The notes: a model not told the origin generated them from the sequence alone. DNA of 64,000 nt from JBHJHP01 sp042219825 (GCF_042219825.1 NZ_JBHJHQ010000005.1:124001-188000), one strand, 5' to 3'. Positions 23,991 to 33,673 are shown, counted from the stretch's first letter. Numbers and translations are program-made.

Positions 23991-26492
23991 ATGGAATTTT
24001 CTGACCGATTGGTAGAGGTTTACAAACCGGATCTTAAAAAGATTTTGTCCGATTTCTCGCATGGCAAAATCGACATGGAAGATTGCTTAAACCGTATTCA
24101 GAAAATCACTCAGACCCAGATCAGTCAAACAAGCGATGCTCTGCTGATCAGTGACGGCAAATACAACCTAATCGCTGAAAACTCAGATGACGTCATCTGG
24201 ACAATGAATCTTACTGGTGAGTTCACCTATATAAGTCCTTCCATAAAAAAACTGCGCGGTTTTACAGTTGAGGAAGCGATGCAGGAAACGATAACTGAAA
24301 CGTTAAGTCCGGAATTCATTCCTGAGGTAACAGAAATGATAAAGGAAGGATTTCTGTACCTTGAAAAAAACAAAGTATTTCCCAAAGTCAATGTCCAGCT
24401 AAAACAACTACATAAGGATGGACATGCTTTTTGGGTTGAACTAAACATAAAAGGAATTTATAACGATTCGGGAGAATGCATTGGCATACTTGGCGTTAGT
24501 AAAAATATTGACCAGAAAAAACTAACACAGGAAAAGCTGAAAGAAAGTGTTAATAATTTTAAAGGTCTGTTCAACACAGTCAAGGAAGCCATATACATTC
24601 AGAATTTAGAAGGTGAGTTCTTAGAAGTCAACAAAGGCGCAGAAGAAATGTATGGGTATCCTAAAGATTATTTTATAGGTAAAACACCTGAACATCTGGC
24701 AGCTGAAGGCATGAACGACCTTAACATGTTGGCTTTGGCAACTTCGAATGCAGCAAAAGGAGAAGAACAGGAATTTGAATTCTGGGGGAAACGCTATAAC
24801 GGTGAAATTTTCCCAAAACTTGTCAGGTTATATCCAGGTCAGTATATGGGCAAACAGGTTATTATAGCGCTTGCAAATGATATCAGTGAAATTAAGCGAC
24901 ATGAAGAAGAGATTAAAGCTGACCGAAATCTTTTACAAACAATTATAAACAGTGCACCATTCGAAATTTATGTAAAGGATCTGGCCCGGAAAAAAATAAT
25001 GTCTAATAATCAGGGAATTCCTGAGTTAGGTTTAAAAGCCAGTGATTTAAAAGACAGAACTGACGAAGAGATATTCCCTGAAAAACTGGCTGAAAAATTT
25101 AAAGCAGATGATTTATCTGTTATAAACGAAGGTAAGTCAATTATAAGAAAGGAAGAATGCATCAATATATCCAAAAGGGATAAGATTTGGTATCTTACAT
25201 CAAAAGTTCCGTGGAAAGACAGCAAAGACAACATGAAAGGAATTGTTGGATTCGGACTAAACATTACAGATCAGAAAAAAACGGTCAGGATTCAACGCAT
25301 GCTTTATAATATATCAATTTCTGCGATTAAATCGGAATCGTTACATGAGCTTATCAAGGTCATCCACAATGAACTGGAAGAAATAATAGACACGTCAAAT
25401 TTTTTATGTGCGTTGTACAATGAAGGTAAAGATACATTATACGCCCCCTACTTTACGGATGAAAAAGATGAAATTGAAGAATGGCCTGCAAAAAAATCCA
25501 TCACCGGTTATACTATAGAACAAAAACGACCATTAGTTCTGAAGGAGAAAGACATTCTTAAAATGACTCAGGCCGGAATTGTTGACCTGGTCGGTTCAAT
25601 GCCTAAATGCTGGATAAGTGTACCGTTACTAGTAGAAAGTGATCCTATTGGTGCACTGGTAATGCAGAACTACCAGTCGGAAGATGCCCTTGATGAAACA
25701 CATCAGGAAATCCTGGAGCTTGTCGCGCACGAGATGAGCATTTTTATTTACAAAAAAAGAGCTGAAGCAGAATTGATAAAAGCAAAAGAAAAAGCCGTTG
25801 AAAGCGATAAACTTAAATCAACTTTCCTGGCAAATATGAGTCATGAAATAAGAACACCTATGAATGCCATCGTAGGTTTTTCTGAACTTATCAATGATTA
25901 TGATCTTGAAAAAGAAGAACGGCAACATTACACAGAAATTATTCAACAAAGATCTGTTGATCTGCTGACACTGATCGATGATATTCTTGATATATCTAAA
26001 ATTGAAGTCGGTCAGATTAAAATTATAAATTCAGAAGAGAATATTCCCGACATTTTACAAAACCTGTATGAGAGCTTTGATTTGCTTTGGATAAAATCTC
26101 AAAAATCTTCGGTTGAATTTATGCTTAATATAGAAACAGATAAGAACCTAATCATTAACACAGATCCGGCGAGAGTAAGACAGATCATTTCAAATCTGCT
26201 GAGTAATGCATTTAAGTTTACTGAAAGCGGTAAAATTACACTCGGATGCAAAATGGCAGACACTAATTTCGTAAAGATTTACGTTTCAGATACAGGTGTA
26301 GGCATTGAAAAGCACCAACAGGCGATGATATTTGAACGGTTCAGACAAGCTGATGAAAAGGCTAGTCAGAAAGGCGGGGCAGGGATAGGTCTTTCAATCT
26401 CTAAAGGACTTGTGGAAATACTGGGAGGTAGAATCCAATTAAATTCAGAACCTGGCATTGGTTCCACATTTAGTTTTACGTTACCTTTGTAA
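23991..26492 (+). CDS. PAS/GAF sensor histidine kinase
   Basis: An 833-residue cytosolic kinase without membrane segments. After a short helical start, three PAS domains cover about residues 60-180, 185-305 and 310-430 (first NSDDVIWTMNLTGEFTYISPS), followed by a GAF domain (about 440-590). The HisKA H box is FLANMSHEIRTPMNAIVGFS with the phosphorylated His618. The ATPase domain has N, G1 and G2 boxes (SNLLSNAFKFTESG, VSDTGVGI, GAGIGLSISKGLVEILGG) and ends the protein. There is no receiver domain and no response regulator gene nearby, so it is an orphan kinase. Ligands are unknown; soluble PAS/GAF kinases often sense redox state, gases or small molecules. Confidence 0.92.
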   Translation: MEFSDRLVEVYKPDLKKILSDFSHGKIDMEDCLNRIQKITQTQISQTSDALLISDGKYNLIAENSDDVIWTMNLTGEFTYISPSIKKLRGFTVEEAMQETITETLSPEFIPEVTEMIKEGFLYLEKNKVFPKVNVQLKQLHKDGHAFWVELNIKGIYNDSGECIGILGVSKNIDQKKLTQEKLKESVNNFKGLFNTVKEAIYIQNLEGEFLEVNKGAEEMYGYPKDYFIGKTPEHLAAEGMNDLNMLALATSNAAKGEEQEFEFWGKRYNGEIFPKLVRLYPGQYMGKQVIIALANDISEIKRHEEEIKADRNLLQTIINSAPFEIYVKDLARKKIMSNNQGIPELGLKASDLKDRTDEEIFPEKLAEKFKADDLSVINEGKSIIRKEECINISKRDKIWYLTSKVPWKDSKDNMKGIVGFGLNITDQKKTVRIQRMLYNISISAIKSESLHELIKVIHNELEEIIDTSNFLCALYNEGKDTLYAPYFTDEKDEIEEWPAKKSITGYTIEQKRPLVLKEKDILKMTQAGIVDLVGSMPKCWISVPLLVESDPIGALVMQNYQSEDALDETHQEILELVAHEMSIFIYKKRAEAELIKAKEKAVESDKLKSTFLANMSHEIRTPMNAIVGFSELINDYDLEKEERQHYTEIIQQRSVDLLTLIDDILDISKIEVGQIKIINSEENIPDILQNLYESFDLLWIKSQKSSVEFMLNIETDKNLIINTDPARVRQIISNLLSNAFKFTESGKITLGCKMADTNFVKIYVSDTGVGIEKHQQAMIFERFRQADEKASQKGGAGIGLSISKGLVEILGGRIQLNSEPGIGSTFSFTLPL

Positions 26493-26553
26493 TTATTAAT
26501 CAAACAATTAAACACATCCCTGTTTGATTACGTTATATTTAAAATTGATGATT

Positions 26554-27363
26554 ATGAAAAAACTTAAGCTTATTACTGCTTTGTTTGCAGTATTTGTATC
26601 TCTGTCTTTTATAAGTGCACAAAACGGACCGTATTCCGTTATAGGAAGCACCAAAGTCTTTACAACAACCCTTGAATATGATGGTAATCCTAATCCGGCT
26701 TTTCAGGTTATTTTTGAAGGGGACCGCAAAGATCTTGAGGATGCCTGGGAAGATTTTCTAAAAGACAATTATGATGTAAAGTTAAAACGATCAGGAAGTA
26801 TACGGGTCGCACCGGATATTCACCTGCCTGACATAACAAATAAAATGGTAACGCTTTATTCTTTGGTAAACTCAAAAGCACCCGATGCCGGTTTAATAGT
26901 CGCTATCTCTGTCAATCGGTATGAATATTTATCGAAGAAAGAATACCCTGAAGAGAGTGAAAAAATTGAAATATTTATCAAGCGGTTCGTAAGATTCTAT
27001 CAGCTAAGAATTGTGGAAGATGAAATGGAAAAGATTCAGGATGTTCACGATGATGTGCAATCTGATCTGGAAAAAGCCATGAAAAATAAGGCTGACGTGG
27101 ATAAGGATATTGTTAAAATGCAGGGAGATATCCTAAAAGCAAAATCTGATGTAAGTAAGAATGAGAAGAAAATACTTGAACTGGAAGCTGAGAATAAAGA
27201 ATTGCAAAGTGAAATTACTGAATCAGAAAACAACATAGAGCAACTTAAACTTGATTTGGAAAACAAGGAGAAAGATGTTCAGGTTAAACGTGAACTTTTG
27301 AATGTACAGCAACAAAAGCTGGATAAAATAAATGAGAAAAAACAACTGATTCTTTCGGAATAA
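26554..27363 (+). CDS. exported protein with C-terminal coiled coil, unknown function
   Basis: A 269-residue protein with a signal peptide (MKKLKLITALFAVFVSLSFISAQ) from the ATG at 26554. I prefer it over upstream in-frame starts because it restores a normal signal sequence. Residues about 25-155 form a mixed domain (TTLEYDGNPNPAFQVIFEGDRKD). Residues about 165-265 are an almost continuous charged coiled coil (KNEKKILELEAENKELQSEI...). I recognise no family function. It follows the histidine kinase by about 60 bases on the same strand and ends at a strong terminator, so co-expression is likely. Confidence 0.72.
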   Translation: MKKLKLITALFAVFVSLSFISAQNGPYSVIGSTKVFTTTLEYDGNPNPAFQVIFEGDRKDLEDAWEDFLKDNYDVKLKRSGSIRVAPDIHLPDITNKMVTLYSLVNSKAPDAGLIVAISVNRYEYLSKKEYPEESEKIEIFIKRFVRFYQLRIVEDEMEKIQDVHDDVQSDLEKAMKNKADVDKDIVKMQGDILKAKSDVSKNEKKILELEAENKELQSEITESENNIEQLKLDLENKEKDVQVKRELLNVQQQKLDKINEKKQLILSE

Positions 27364-27374
27364 GATATTTGTTC

Positions 27375-27405
27375 AATAACCCGGAAACTTTCCGGGTTAT
27401 TTTTC
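27375..27405 (+). terminator. intrinsic terminator after the coiled-coil protein gene
   Basis: AATAACCCGGA (27375-27385) pairs with TCCGGGTTATT (27391-27401) and continues into a T tract. It separates the kinase unit from the hydrogenase-maturation operon. Confidence 0.92.
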
Positions 27406-27447
27406 CTTATTGATTAAAGAAATATTTCTCTAATTAATAATTTTTAT

Positions 27448-27455
27448 TACCTTTG
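27448..27455 (+). promoter_or_regulatory. TACCTTTG -7 element of the hydrogenase-maturation operon
   Basis: TACCTTTG would start transcription near 27461, about 70 bases before the first gene. A -33 TTG is not seen at the right distance, so an activator may be needed, or the site is wrong. No Rex or Fnr-like palindrome is obvious nearby. Confidence 0.45.
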
Positions 27456-27530
27456 TCCCTGATCCGAGAAGTTGATTTATCGGCTTCAAAGATCTTAATG
27501 TATGTTTAACTGACCCAAAGGATCTTTCTG

Positions 27531-27776
27531 ATGGAGAAGAGAATAGGAGCCCTGCTCATTGTTATAAAGAATAAAGATCATGTTCAGCAACTGAATGCAA
27601 TTCTCTCTGAACAGTCACCTGTCATCATTGCCCGGCAAGGCATTCCCCTGAAAGAAAAATCGGTTAGTATAATTTCTCTCGTGGTTGAAGGAACAACCGA
27701 CGAGATTAGTACATTAAGCGGTAAACTTGGACGTTTGGAAGGGATTACCGTAAAATCGGTTTTAGCAAAAGATTAA
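27531..27776 (+). CDS. TM1266-type iron-only hydrogenase system regulator
   Basis: An 81-residue ACT-like protein (MEKRIGALLIVIKNKDHVQQ...). It belongs to the small family usually annotated as the putative regulator of [FeFe]-hydrogenase systems, similar to nickel-responsive NikR C-terminal domains. It has no DNA-binding segment. It lies ten bases upstream of hydG and is the first gene of the hyd operon, which is its usual genomic neighbourhood. Its ligand and partner are not known. Confidence 0.85.
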   Translation: MEKRIGALLIVIKNKDHVQQLNAILSEQSPVIIARQGIPLKEKSVSIISLVVEGTTDEISTLSGKLGRLEGITVKSVLAKD

Positions 27777-27786
27777 AGGGAGAACC

Positions 27787-29211
27787 ATGAAATTTACACC
27801 TGAAAAGTACGCCATTGAAGACAGGCCTCATGAACCATTCATTGATGTCCATGAAATCGAAAACTTTCTGGAAAGACCGCGTCCTTCAAAAGAAAGAATT
27901 GATGAAATCATCCGTAAATCTATTTCCAAAAAGCGTTTATCACTTCCTGAAGTAGCTGATTTACTCAATGCCGATGATCCTTCATCCATTGAACAGATAA
28001 AAGCAGGAGCCAGAAAACTGAAAGAAGCAGTATACGGAAACAGAATTGTGCTGTTTGCTCCATTATATGTGGGCAATAAATGTATTAATAACTGTCAATA
28101 TTGCGGTTTCAGGGTTTCTAATAAAGATGCGGTTCGCCATACATTAAACCACGTTGACCTAATACAGGAAGTAATGGCACTGGAAGACAACGGACAAAAA
28201 CGTTTAATCCTTGTTTACGGTGAACATCCCATGTACGATGCGGATTTTATTGCCGATTCGGTTCGAACCGTTTACAAAGTAAAAAGAGGCAACGGTGAAA
28301 TTCGGCGGGTTAACATTAATGCTGCACCACTTGATCACGAAGGATTTAAAAAAGTAAAAGAAGCAGGCATTGGCACCTACCAGATTTTCCAGGAAACATA
28401 TCATCCCGGAATTTACAAAAAATTCCACCCGTCGGGGAAAAAGGCCGATTACAATAATAGGCTTACCTCCCTCGACAGAGCACAAGATGTTAAACTCGAC
28501 GATGTTGGAATAGGCGCTCTTTTTGGCCTTTACGACTGGAAATTTGAAGTGATGGCTCTGGTGCGCCACACCAATCATCTGGAGGCATGCTACAACATCG
28601 GGCCGCATACCATATCTTTTCCACGCATAAAAGATGCCCTTAACGTAAACCTCGATCAGGATTATTCGGTTTCAGACGAAGATTTTACACGATTGGTAGC
28701 TATTTTGCGTTTGGCTGTTCCATATACCGGTTTGATCCTGACGGCACGTGAAAATGCGGCTCTTCGAAAGGAAGTCATGCGATTTGGGGTATCGCAGATT
28801 GATGGCGGAACAAAAATAGAAATTGGCGCTTATGCAGCGGCTAAAGCTGATCAACATATTGACAAGGAACAGTTCATGATTAACGACGACAGATCGTTGA
28901 ATGAAGTTATAAACGAGCTGCTGGATAACGATTACCTGCCATCGTTTTGCACTGCTTGTTACAGGCTTGGAAGAACAGGAGAACACTTCATGGAATTTTC
29001 TGTTCCGGGCTTTATTAAGCGGTTCTGCTCACCAAATGCCATCCTGACTTTGGCCGAATACCTGGTGGATTACGCGCCGGAAGAAACAGCTGAAAAAGGC
29101 TGGAAAGTCATCGAAAAAAATATTTCTGAGCTTAACGGACATGCTAACGTGCCCGAGCTTCGTAGCCGGATCGAAAAAATAAAAGCCGGAGAAAGGGACC
29201 TTTATTTTTAA
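27787..29211 (+). CDS. hydG: [FeFe]-hydrogenase maturase HydG (radical SAM tyrosine lyase)
   Basis: A 474-residue radical SAM enzyme that cleaves tyrosine to supply CO and cyanide on an Fe-Cys synthon for the H-cluster. The radical SAM cluster motif is C99-x3-C103-x2-C106 (CINNCQYC). The C-terminal auxiliary cluster motif is C388-x2-C391-x22-C414 (CTACYRLGRTGEHF...), which separates HydG from the thiamine enzyme ThiH. A GGGAG ribosome site precedes the ATG. It is followed nine bases later by aspA. Confidence 0.96.
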   Translation: MKFTPEKYAIEDRPHEPFIDVHEIENFLERPRPSKERIDEIIRKSISKKRLSLPEVADLLNADDPSSIEQIKAGARKLKEAVYGNRIVLFAPLYVGNKCINNCQYCGFRVSNKDAVRHTLNHVDLIQEVMALEDNGQKRLILVYGEHPMYDADFIADSVRTVYKVKRGNGEIRRVNINAAPLDHEGFKKVKEAGIGTYQIFQETYHPGIYKKFHPSGKKADYNNRLTSLDRAQDVKLDDVGIGALFGLYDWKFEVMALVRHTNHLEACYNIGPHTISFPRIKDALNVNLDQDYSVSDEDFTRLVAILRLAVPYTGLILTARENAALRKEVMRFGVSQIDGGTKIEIGAYAAAKADQHIDKEQFMINDDRSLNEVINELLDNDYLPSFCTACYRLGRTGEHFMEFSVPGFIKRFCSPNAILTLAEYLVDYAPEETAEKGWKVIEKNISELNGHANVPELRSRIEKIKAGERDLYF

Positions 29212-29220
29212 ACCAGAGCT

Positions 29221-30660
29221 ATGACAAGAACAGAAACTGATTTTATAGGATCCATCGAAATTCCTGAAGATGCCCTTTACGGCATTAATGCAGTTCGTGC
29301 AAAAGAGAACTTTCCGGATAACACACCGTTTCAGATTGAGTGGTATAAAGCCGTTGGAATGGTTAAGCAGGCTTGTTATATTACTGCAGGTAATTTTTTT
29401 AAAGCTGCCTCCAGACAATACGATCTTTCAGCTTTCAAGATCAGGATGATTCCGGAAGATCAGCTTAATATTCTTGAGGCTGTAGCTGAGAAGGTTGCAC
29501 AAGGCGAATGGTTCGACCAGTTCATTGTTCCTGCCATTCAGGGTGGTGCCGGAACCAGCATTAACATGAACATCAACGAGATTATTGCTAATGCAGCTCT
29601 GATCCAATCCGGAGAAAGGCCAGGTTCCTACTCTGTTATTGATCCGGTAGAACATGCCAATATTTTTCAATCCACAAACGATGTGATTCCTACAGCCTTG
29701 AAAGTTGCAGTAATGCGACTGCTAATTCAGCTGGAAGAAGAAATTAACGACCTGCGCCACTCCGTTGAATTAAAAGAACAGGATGGGCGCAATAAACTCC
29801 GGGTTGGCTACACACAAATGCAGGAAGCTGTACCGACCTCATTTGGAAGATTATTCAGTACCTACAGCGATGCGTTGTCACGAGACTGGTGGCGGGTTTC
29901 CAAATGTTTCGAACGCATTAAAACCGTAAACCTGGGAGGAAGTGCCATCGGATCCGGATTGACAGTTCCCCGTTATGTAGTTATGGAAGTGGTTCAGACA
30001 TTAAAGGAACTAACTGGCTTACCCGTTACCAGGAGCGAAAACATGCACGATGCCACAGCTAATCTTGATAGTTTCGTGGAGATTCATGCCATATTAAAAG
30101 CACACGCCGTTAACCTCGAAAAGATGGTGAATGACCTAAGGCTTCTGGCTTCCGACACACATGTCATTAAAGAACTGGAAATCCCGAAAAAACAGATTGG
30201 AAGTTCCATTATGCCAACAAAAGTCAATCCGGTAATTCCGGAATTTGTGATCAGTGCAAGCCATACTATTTACAGCAACGACATGCTCATCACCAATTTG
30301 TGTGCGCAGGGTTGCCTGGAACTGAACGCATACCTTCCGGTCATAGGGCACAAACTAATTGGATCACTAAAACTATTAATCGCATCCTGCCAGACACTGA
30401 AAAAGAATTTGATCGAAGATATCCGGATCAACAGCGAAAAAGCATATGATCAGCTCATTCATAGTCCGGCAGTGGCTACAGCCCTTCTTCCGGTTTTGGG
30501 ATACCATAAATCCGCTGAACTTGCAAAAGTGATGACAGCGAATCATAAATCTGTTTTTGAAGCAAATGCTGACCTAAAGCTTATTGAAGCTGAAAAACTG
30601 GAATCTCTAATGAAACCTGAAAACCTTTTAAAAGAAGGGTTTTCACTGAAAGATATTTAG
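29221..30660 (+). CDS. aspA: aspartate ammonia-lyase in the hydrogenase-maturation operon
   Basis: A 479-residue member of the fumarase/aspartase family. The N-terminal IGSIEIPEDALYGINAVRAKENF and the signature loop GSSIMPTKVNPVIPE are aspartase hallmarks. It converts aspartate to fumarate and ammonia. It sits between hydG and hydF with gaps of about ten bases on each side, so it is one transcription unit with the maturases. Ammonia from this enzyme could feed the bridging amine of the H-cluster (inference). A plain catabolic role is the alternative. Confidence 0.93.
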   Translation: MTRTETDFIGSIEIPEDALYGINAVRAKENFPDNTPFQIEWYKAVGMVKQACYITAGNFFKAASRQYDLSAFKIRMIPEDQLNILEAVAEKVAQGEWFDQFIVPAIQGGAGTSINMNINEIIANAALIQSGERPGSYSVIDPVEHANIFQSTNDVIPTALKVAVMRLLIQLEEEINDLRHSVELKEQDGRNKLRVGYTQMQEAVPTSFGRLFSTYSDALSRDWWRVSKCFERIKTVNLGGSAIGSGLTVPRYVVMEVVQTLKELTGLPVTRSENMHDATANLDSFVEIHAILKAHAVNLEKMVNDLRLLASDTHVIKELEIPKKQIGSSIMPTKVNPVIPEFVISASHTIYSNDMLITNLCAQGCLELNAYLPVIGHKLIGSLKLLIASCQTLKKNLIEDIRINSEKAYDQLIHSPAVATALLPVLGYHKSAELAKVMTANHKSVFEANADLKLIEAEKLESLMKPENLLKEGFSLKDI

Positions 30661-30669
30661 GATCATAAG

Positions 30670-31896
30670 ATGAAAGGACGAGAATTAAAACCACATATCG
30701 GAATTTTTGGCCGTCGCAATTACGGAAAGAGCTCTATCATTAATGTGCTGACAGGACAGGATATTGCGATTGTTTCAGATACTCCGGGAACCACTACTGA
30801 TCCGGTAAAAAAATCCATCGAAATCCACGGCATCGGGCCGGTTATTCTTGTAGATACCGCAGGGATTGATGACTCAGGGAGCCTTGGTGAACAGCGTATA
30901 AAAAAAACACGTCAGGCTATTCAGTCTATCGATCTTGGCTTAATTGTAATCAACAATAATGAAATCGGAGAGGAAGAAGTTCAACTTTTTAATGAACTGT
31001 ACGACTACGGGGTACCGGCACTTTTCATTCATAACAAATCGGATATTGAACCATTAAATTCTATAACGAAACACTCTATTTCAAATCAGTTTCGTGCGCC
31101 GGTTGAGGATTTTAGTGCAGTTGACGCACAGAATACAGAACACCTGATTCATGCTATAAAAAAAGCTATTCCGGCTACAGCTTATCAAACACCTTCCATG
31201 TTGGGCGACCTTTTAAGCTATGGCGATATTGTTTTGCTTATTATTCCTATTGACATTGAGGCACCGGACGGAAGATTAATTTTACCACAGGTTCAGGCTA
31301 TTCGCGATATTCTGGACAACGACAGTGTAGCCATTGTACTGAAAGAACGTGAAGTAGATGCGTTCCTTAAAAAAACAGGTATAAAACCCAAACTGGCAGT
31401 AACCGACAGCTCCATTTTTCTGAAAGCCGATGCATCCATCCCAAAAGATATACCGCTGACCGGGTTCAGTATAGTGCTGGCACGCTTTAAAGGTAATTTT
31501 CCTAAATATCTGGAAGGTACACCAAAGATCAGTGATCTGAAAGACGGAGACCGGATTTTATTACTGGAATCTTGTACACATCATGTATCCTGTGACGATA
31601 TTGGACGGGTAAAAATTCCAAGGTGGATCAGCAATTTCACAGGAAAACAACTGGAGTACGATATTGTTTCAGGACTAAATAAACTGGAACGACCAATCAC
31701 AGATTATGCACTGGTAATTCAGTGTGGCGGCTGTATGATAACCAGAAAACAGCTCATCAACCGCTTAAAACCGGCCATTGATGCGGGCATTCCGGTCACC
31801 AATTATGGCATGTCCATTGCCTGGGTTCAGGGCATTTATAACCGGGCCATCGCACCTTTTGTAAAATCGGCTGAATCGGTTGAAGATTATCTTTAA
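30670..31896 (+). CDS. hydF: [FeFe]-hydrogenase H-cluster maturation GTPase HydF
   Basis: A 408-residue scaffold on which the two-iron part of the H-cluster is completed and handed to the hydrogenase. The N-terminal GTPase domain shows GIFGRRNYGKSS (Walker A), DTPGTTTDP and VDTAGID, with NKSD as the guanine motif. The C-terminal cluster-binding domain has C302-T-H304 and C352-x2-C355, the three cysteines that hold the [4Fe-4S] cluster. Gene order TM1266-hydG-aspA-hydF-hydE indicates one operon. Confidence 0.95.
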   Translation: MKGRELKPHIGIFGRRNYGKSSIINVLTGQDIAIVSDTPGTTTDPVKKSIEIHGIGPVILVDTAGIDDSGSLGEQRIKKTRQAIQSIDLGLIVINNNEIGEEEVQLFNELYDYGVPALFIHNKSDIEPLNSITKHSISNQFRAPVEDFSAVDAQNTEHLIHAIKKAIPATAYQTPSMLGDLLSYGDIVLLIIPIDIEAPDGRLILPQVQAIRDILDNDSVAIVLKEREVDAFLKKTGIKPKLAVTDSSIFLKADASIPKDIPLTGFSIVLARFKGNFPKYLEGTPKISDLKDGDRILLLESCTHHVSCDDIGRVKIPRWISNFTGKQLEYDIVSGLNKLERPITDYALVIQCGGCMITRKQLINRLKPAIDAGIPVTNYGMSIAWVQGIYNRAIAPFVKSAESVEDYL

Positions 31897-31911
31897 ATTT
31901 TAAACTCAAAC

Positions 31912-32994
31912 ATGCGATCCATATCAGCCATATTACAGTCGGATTTTTTAACAAAAGAAGATATTATTGCACTTTTAAAAACCGAAGGCAAGGATAAAAA
32001 ACTACTTTTTGAAACTTCGTCACGTATTAAAAAGCAATACGTAGATGATAAAGTCTATTTCCGTGGACTGATAGAATTCTCCAATGTTTGTGATAAAAAT
32101 TGCTTTTACTGTGGGATCAGGAAGGATAATGTCAAGATAAAACGCTATAACCTAAGCGATGAAGAAATTGTAAATGCAGCTGTTTTTGCATGGAAAAACA
32201 GGTATGCTTCCATAGTAATGCAGTCGGGTGAACTGACCGGTTCAACATTTGTAAACCGGATAGATAAGCTTCTGAAAACCATTCATCAAAGAACCAATGG
32301 AGAACTGCATGTTACGCTTTCATGCGGAGAACAAAACAAAGAGACCTACCGCAGATGGATGGAAAGCGGCGCCCATCGCTACCTGCTGCGTATCGAATCC
32401 AGCAATCCTGAATTGTATAAAAAGCTGCATCCCGATGATGAAAAACACCGATTTGAAAACCGGATCAAAGCGTTGAAAGCTTTACAGGATACGGGTTATC
32501 AAACAGGTACCGGAGTTATGATCGGACTTCCGTTTCAAACGTTAGAAGACCTGGCAAACGACCTGCTGTTTATGCGTGATTTTGACATTGACATGGTTGG
32601 TATGGGGCCATACATCGAACATCGTGACACGCCTCTATACCAATACAAAGATCAGCTTCTATCTGTTGATGAACGCTTTCAGCTCACACTAAAAATGGTA
32701 GCCATCCTTCGGATCATAATGAAAGATATTAACATTGCCTCAGCCACAGCACTGCAGGCTATTGACAAAATCGGAAGGGAAAAAGCAATAAAGATTGGGG
32801 CCAATGTGATTATGCCAAATATTACGCCCGGGAAATACCGTGACGATTATAAATTATACGAAAACAAGCCCTGCACCGATGAAAATGCTGAAGACTGTTC
32901 GAACTGCCTGGAAGCACGCATTGCACTGGCAGAAAATGAAGTAGCGCTGGGCGAATGGGGCGATTCCTTACATTTTCAACTCAGAACCAAATAA
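31912..32994 (+). CDS. hydE: [FeFe]-hydrogenase maturase HydE (radical SAM)
   Basis: A 360-residue radical SAM enzyme acting on the HydG product during H-cluster assembly. The cluster motif is C60-x3-C64-x2-C67 (CDKNCFYC). The barrel is followed by GVMIGLPFQTLEDLANDL and MVGMGPYIEHRDTPL, both typical of HydE rather than biotin synthase. Three Cys near the C-terminus (CTDENAEDCSNCLE) may bind the second, non-essential cluster. It is the last gene of the operon. Confidence 0.95.
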   Translation: MRSISAILQSDFLTKEDIIALLKTEGKDKKLLFETSSRIKKQYVDDKVYFRGLIEFSNVCDKNCFYCGIRKDNVKIKRYNLSDEEIVNAAVFAWKNRYASIVMQSGELTGSTFVNRIDKLLKTIHQRTNGELHVTLSCGEQNKETYRRWMESGAHRYLLRIESSNPELYKKLHPDDEKHRFENRIKALKALQDTGYQTGTGVMIGLPFQTLEDLANDLLFMRDFDIDMVGMGPYIEHRDTPLYQYKDQLLSVDERFQLTLKMVAILRIIMKDINIASATALQAIDKIGREKAIKIGANVIMPNITPGKYRDDYKLYENKPCTDENAEDCSNCLEARIALAENEVALGEWGDSLHFQLRTK

Positions 32995-32995
32995 T

Positions 32996-33029
32996 AAAAA
33001 AAAGAGCTGTAACTTAAAGAAACAGCTCT
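32996..33029 (-). terminator. terminator between hydE and rubrerythrin, T tract on the minus strand
   Basis: AGAGCTGT (33003-33010) and ACAGCTCT (33022-33029) form the stem. An A run at 32996-33003 gives a U tract in minus-strand RNA, so it serves the rubrerythrin gene, while the stem can also stop hydE transcripts less efficiently. Confidence 0.8.
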
Positions 33030-33050
33030 AACATCACAGAATTTATTAGT

Positions 33051-33626
33051 TCAATAATTTTCCTCTTTAATTTCGAAATATGCCTGAGGATGCTGGCATC
33101 CCGGACAAACCTTCGGTGGCTTGGTTCCTTCATGTAAATATCCGCAAACACGGCACTTCCATGTTACCCTGCCTTCGCGTTCGAATACATTTCCGTTTTC
33201 AAGATTTTCATACAGTTTTTTATAGCGTGCTTCATGAGCTGCTTCAACTTTTGCAATAATCTTAAATGCCACGGCGACTTCTTTAAATCCCTCTTCTTCT
33301 GCTATTTTAGCAAATTCAGGATATAACTCGGTCCACTCTTCATTCTCACCGTTAGCTGCTTCTTTCAGGTTTTCAAGGGTTGAACCAATAACTCCGGCCG
33401 GATAGCTGGCAGTAATTTCTACCATTCCTCCTTCAAGAAATCTAAAAAACCGTTTGGCATGAGCTTTTTCATTCACCGCTGTTTCTTCAAAAATGGCAGC
33501 TATCTGCTCAAGGCCTTCTTTTCTGGCTTGTTTTGCAAAATAATTGTACCGCATACGGGCCTGGGATTCACCCGCAAAAGCTTTGAGCAGGTTTTGCTCA
33601 GTCTGAGATCCTTTTAAACTTTTCAT
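33051..33626 (-). CDS. rbr: rubrerythrin
   Basis: A 191-residue non-heme di-iron peroxidase that reduces hydrogen peroxide with electrons from rubredoxin-type donors. The four-helix domain has the di-iron ligands in FAGESQARMRY, ETAVNEKAHAKRF and EVEAAHEARY-type stretches. The C-terminal rubredoxin-like domain has the iron sites CRVCG and CPGCQHPQAYFE. It protects oxygen-sensitive enzymes in anaerobes. It lies next to the flavin reductase-rubredoxin fusion at 33674, which is its natural electron donor type. Confidence 0.94.
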   Translation of the reverse strand: MKSLKGSQTEQNLLKAFAGESQARMRYNYFAKQARKEGLEQIAAIFEETAVNEKAHAKRFFRFLEGGMVEITASYPAGVIGSTLENLKEAANGENEEWTELYPEFAKIAEEEGFKEVAVAFKIIAKVEAAHEARYKKLYENLENGNVFEREGRVTWKCRVCGYLHEGTKPPKVCPGCQHPQAYFEIKEENY

Positions 33627-33673
33627 GTGTCTTTATTTATTTGTTGAATTAAGCGCAATACAAGGTAAAATAT

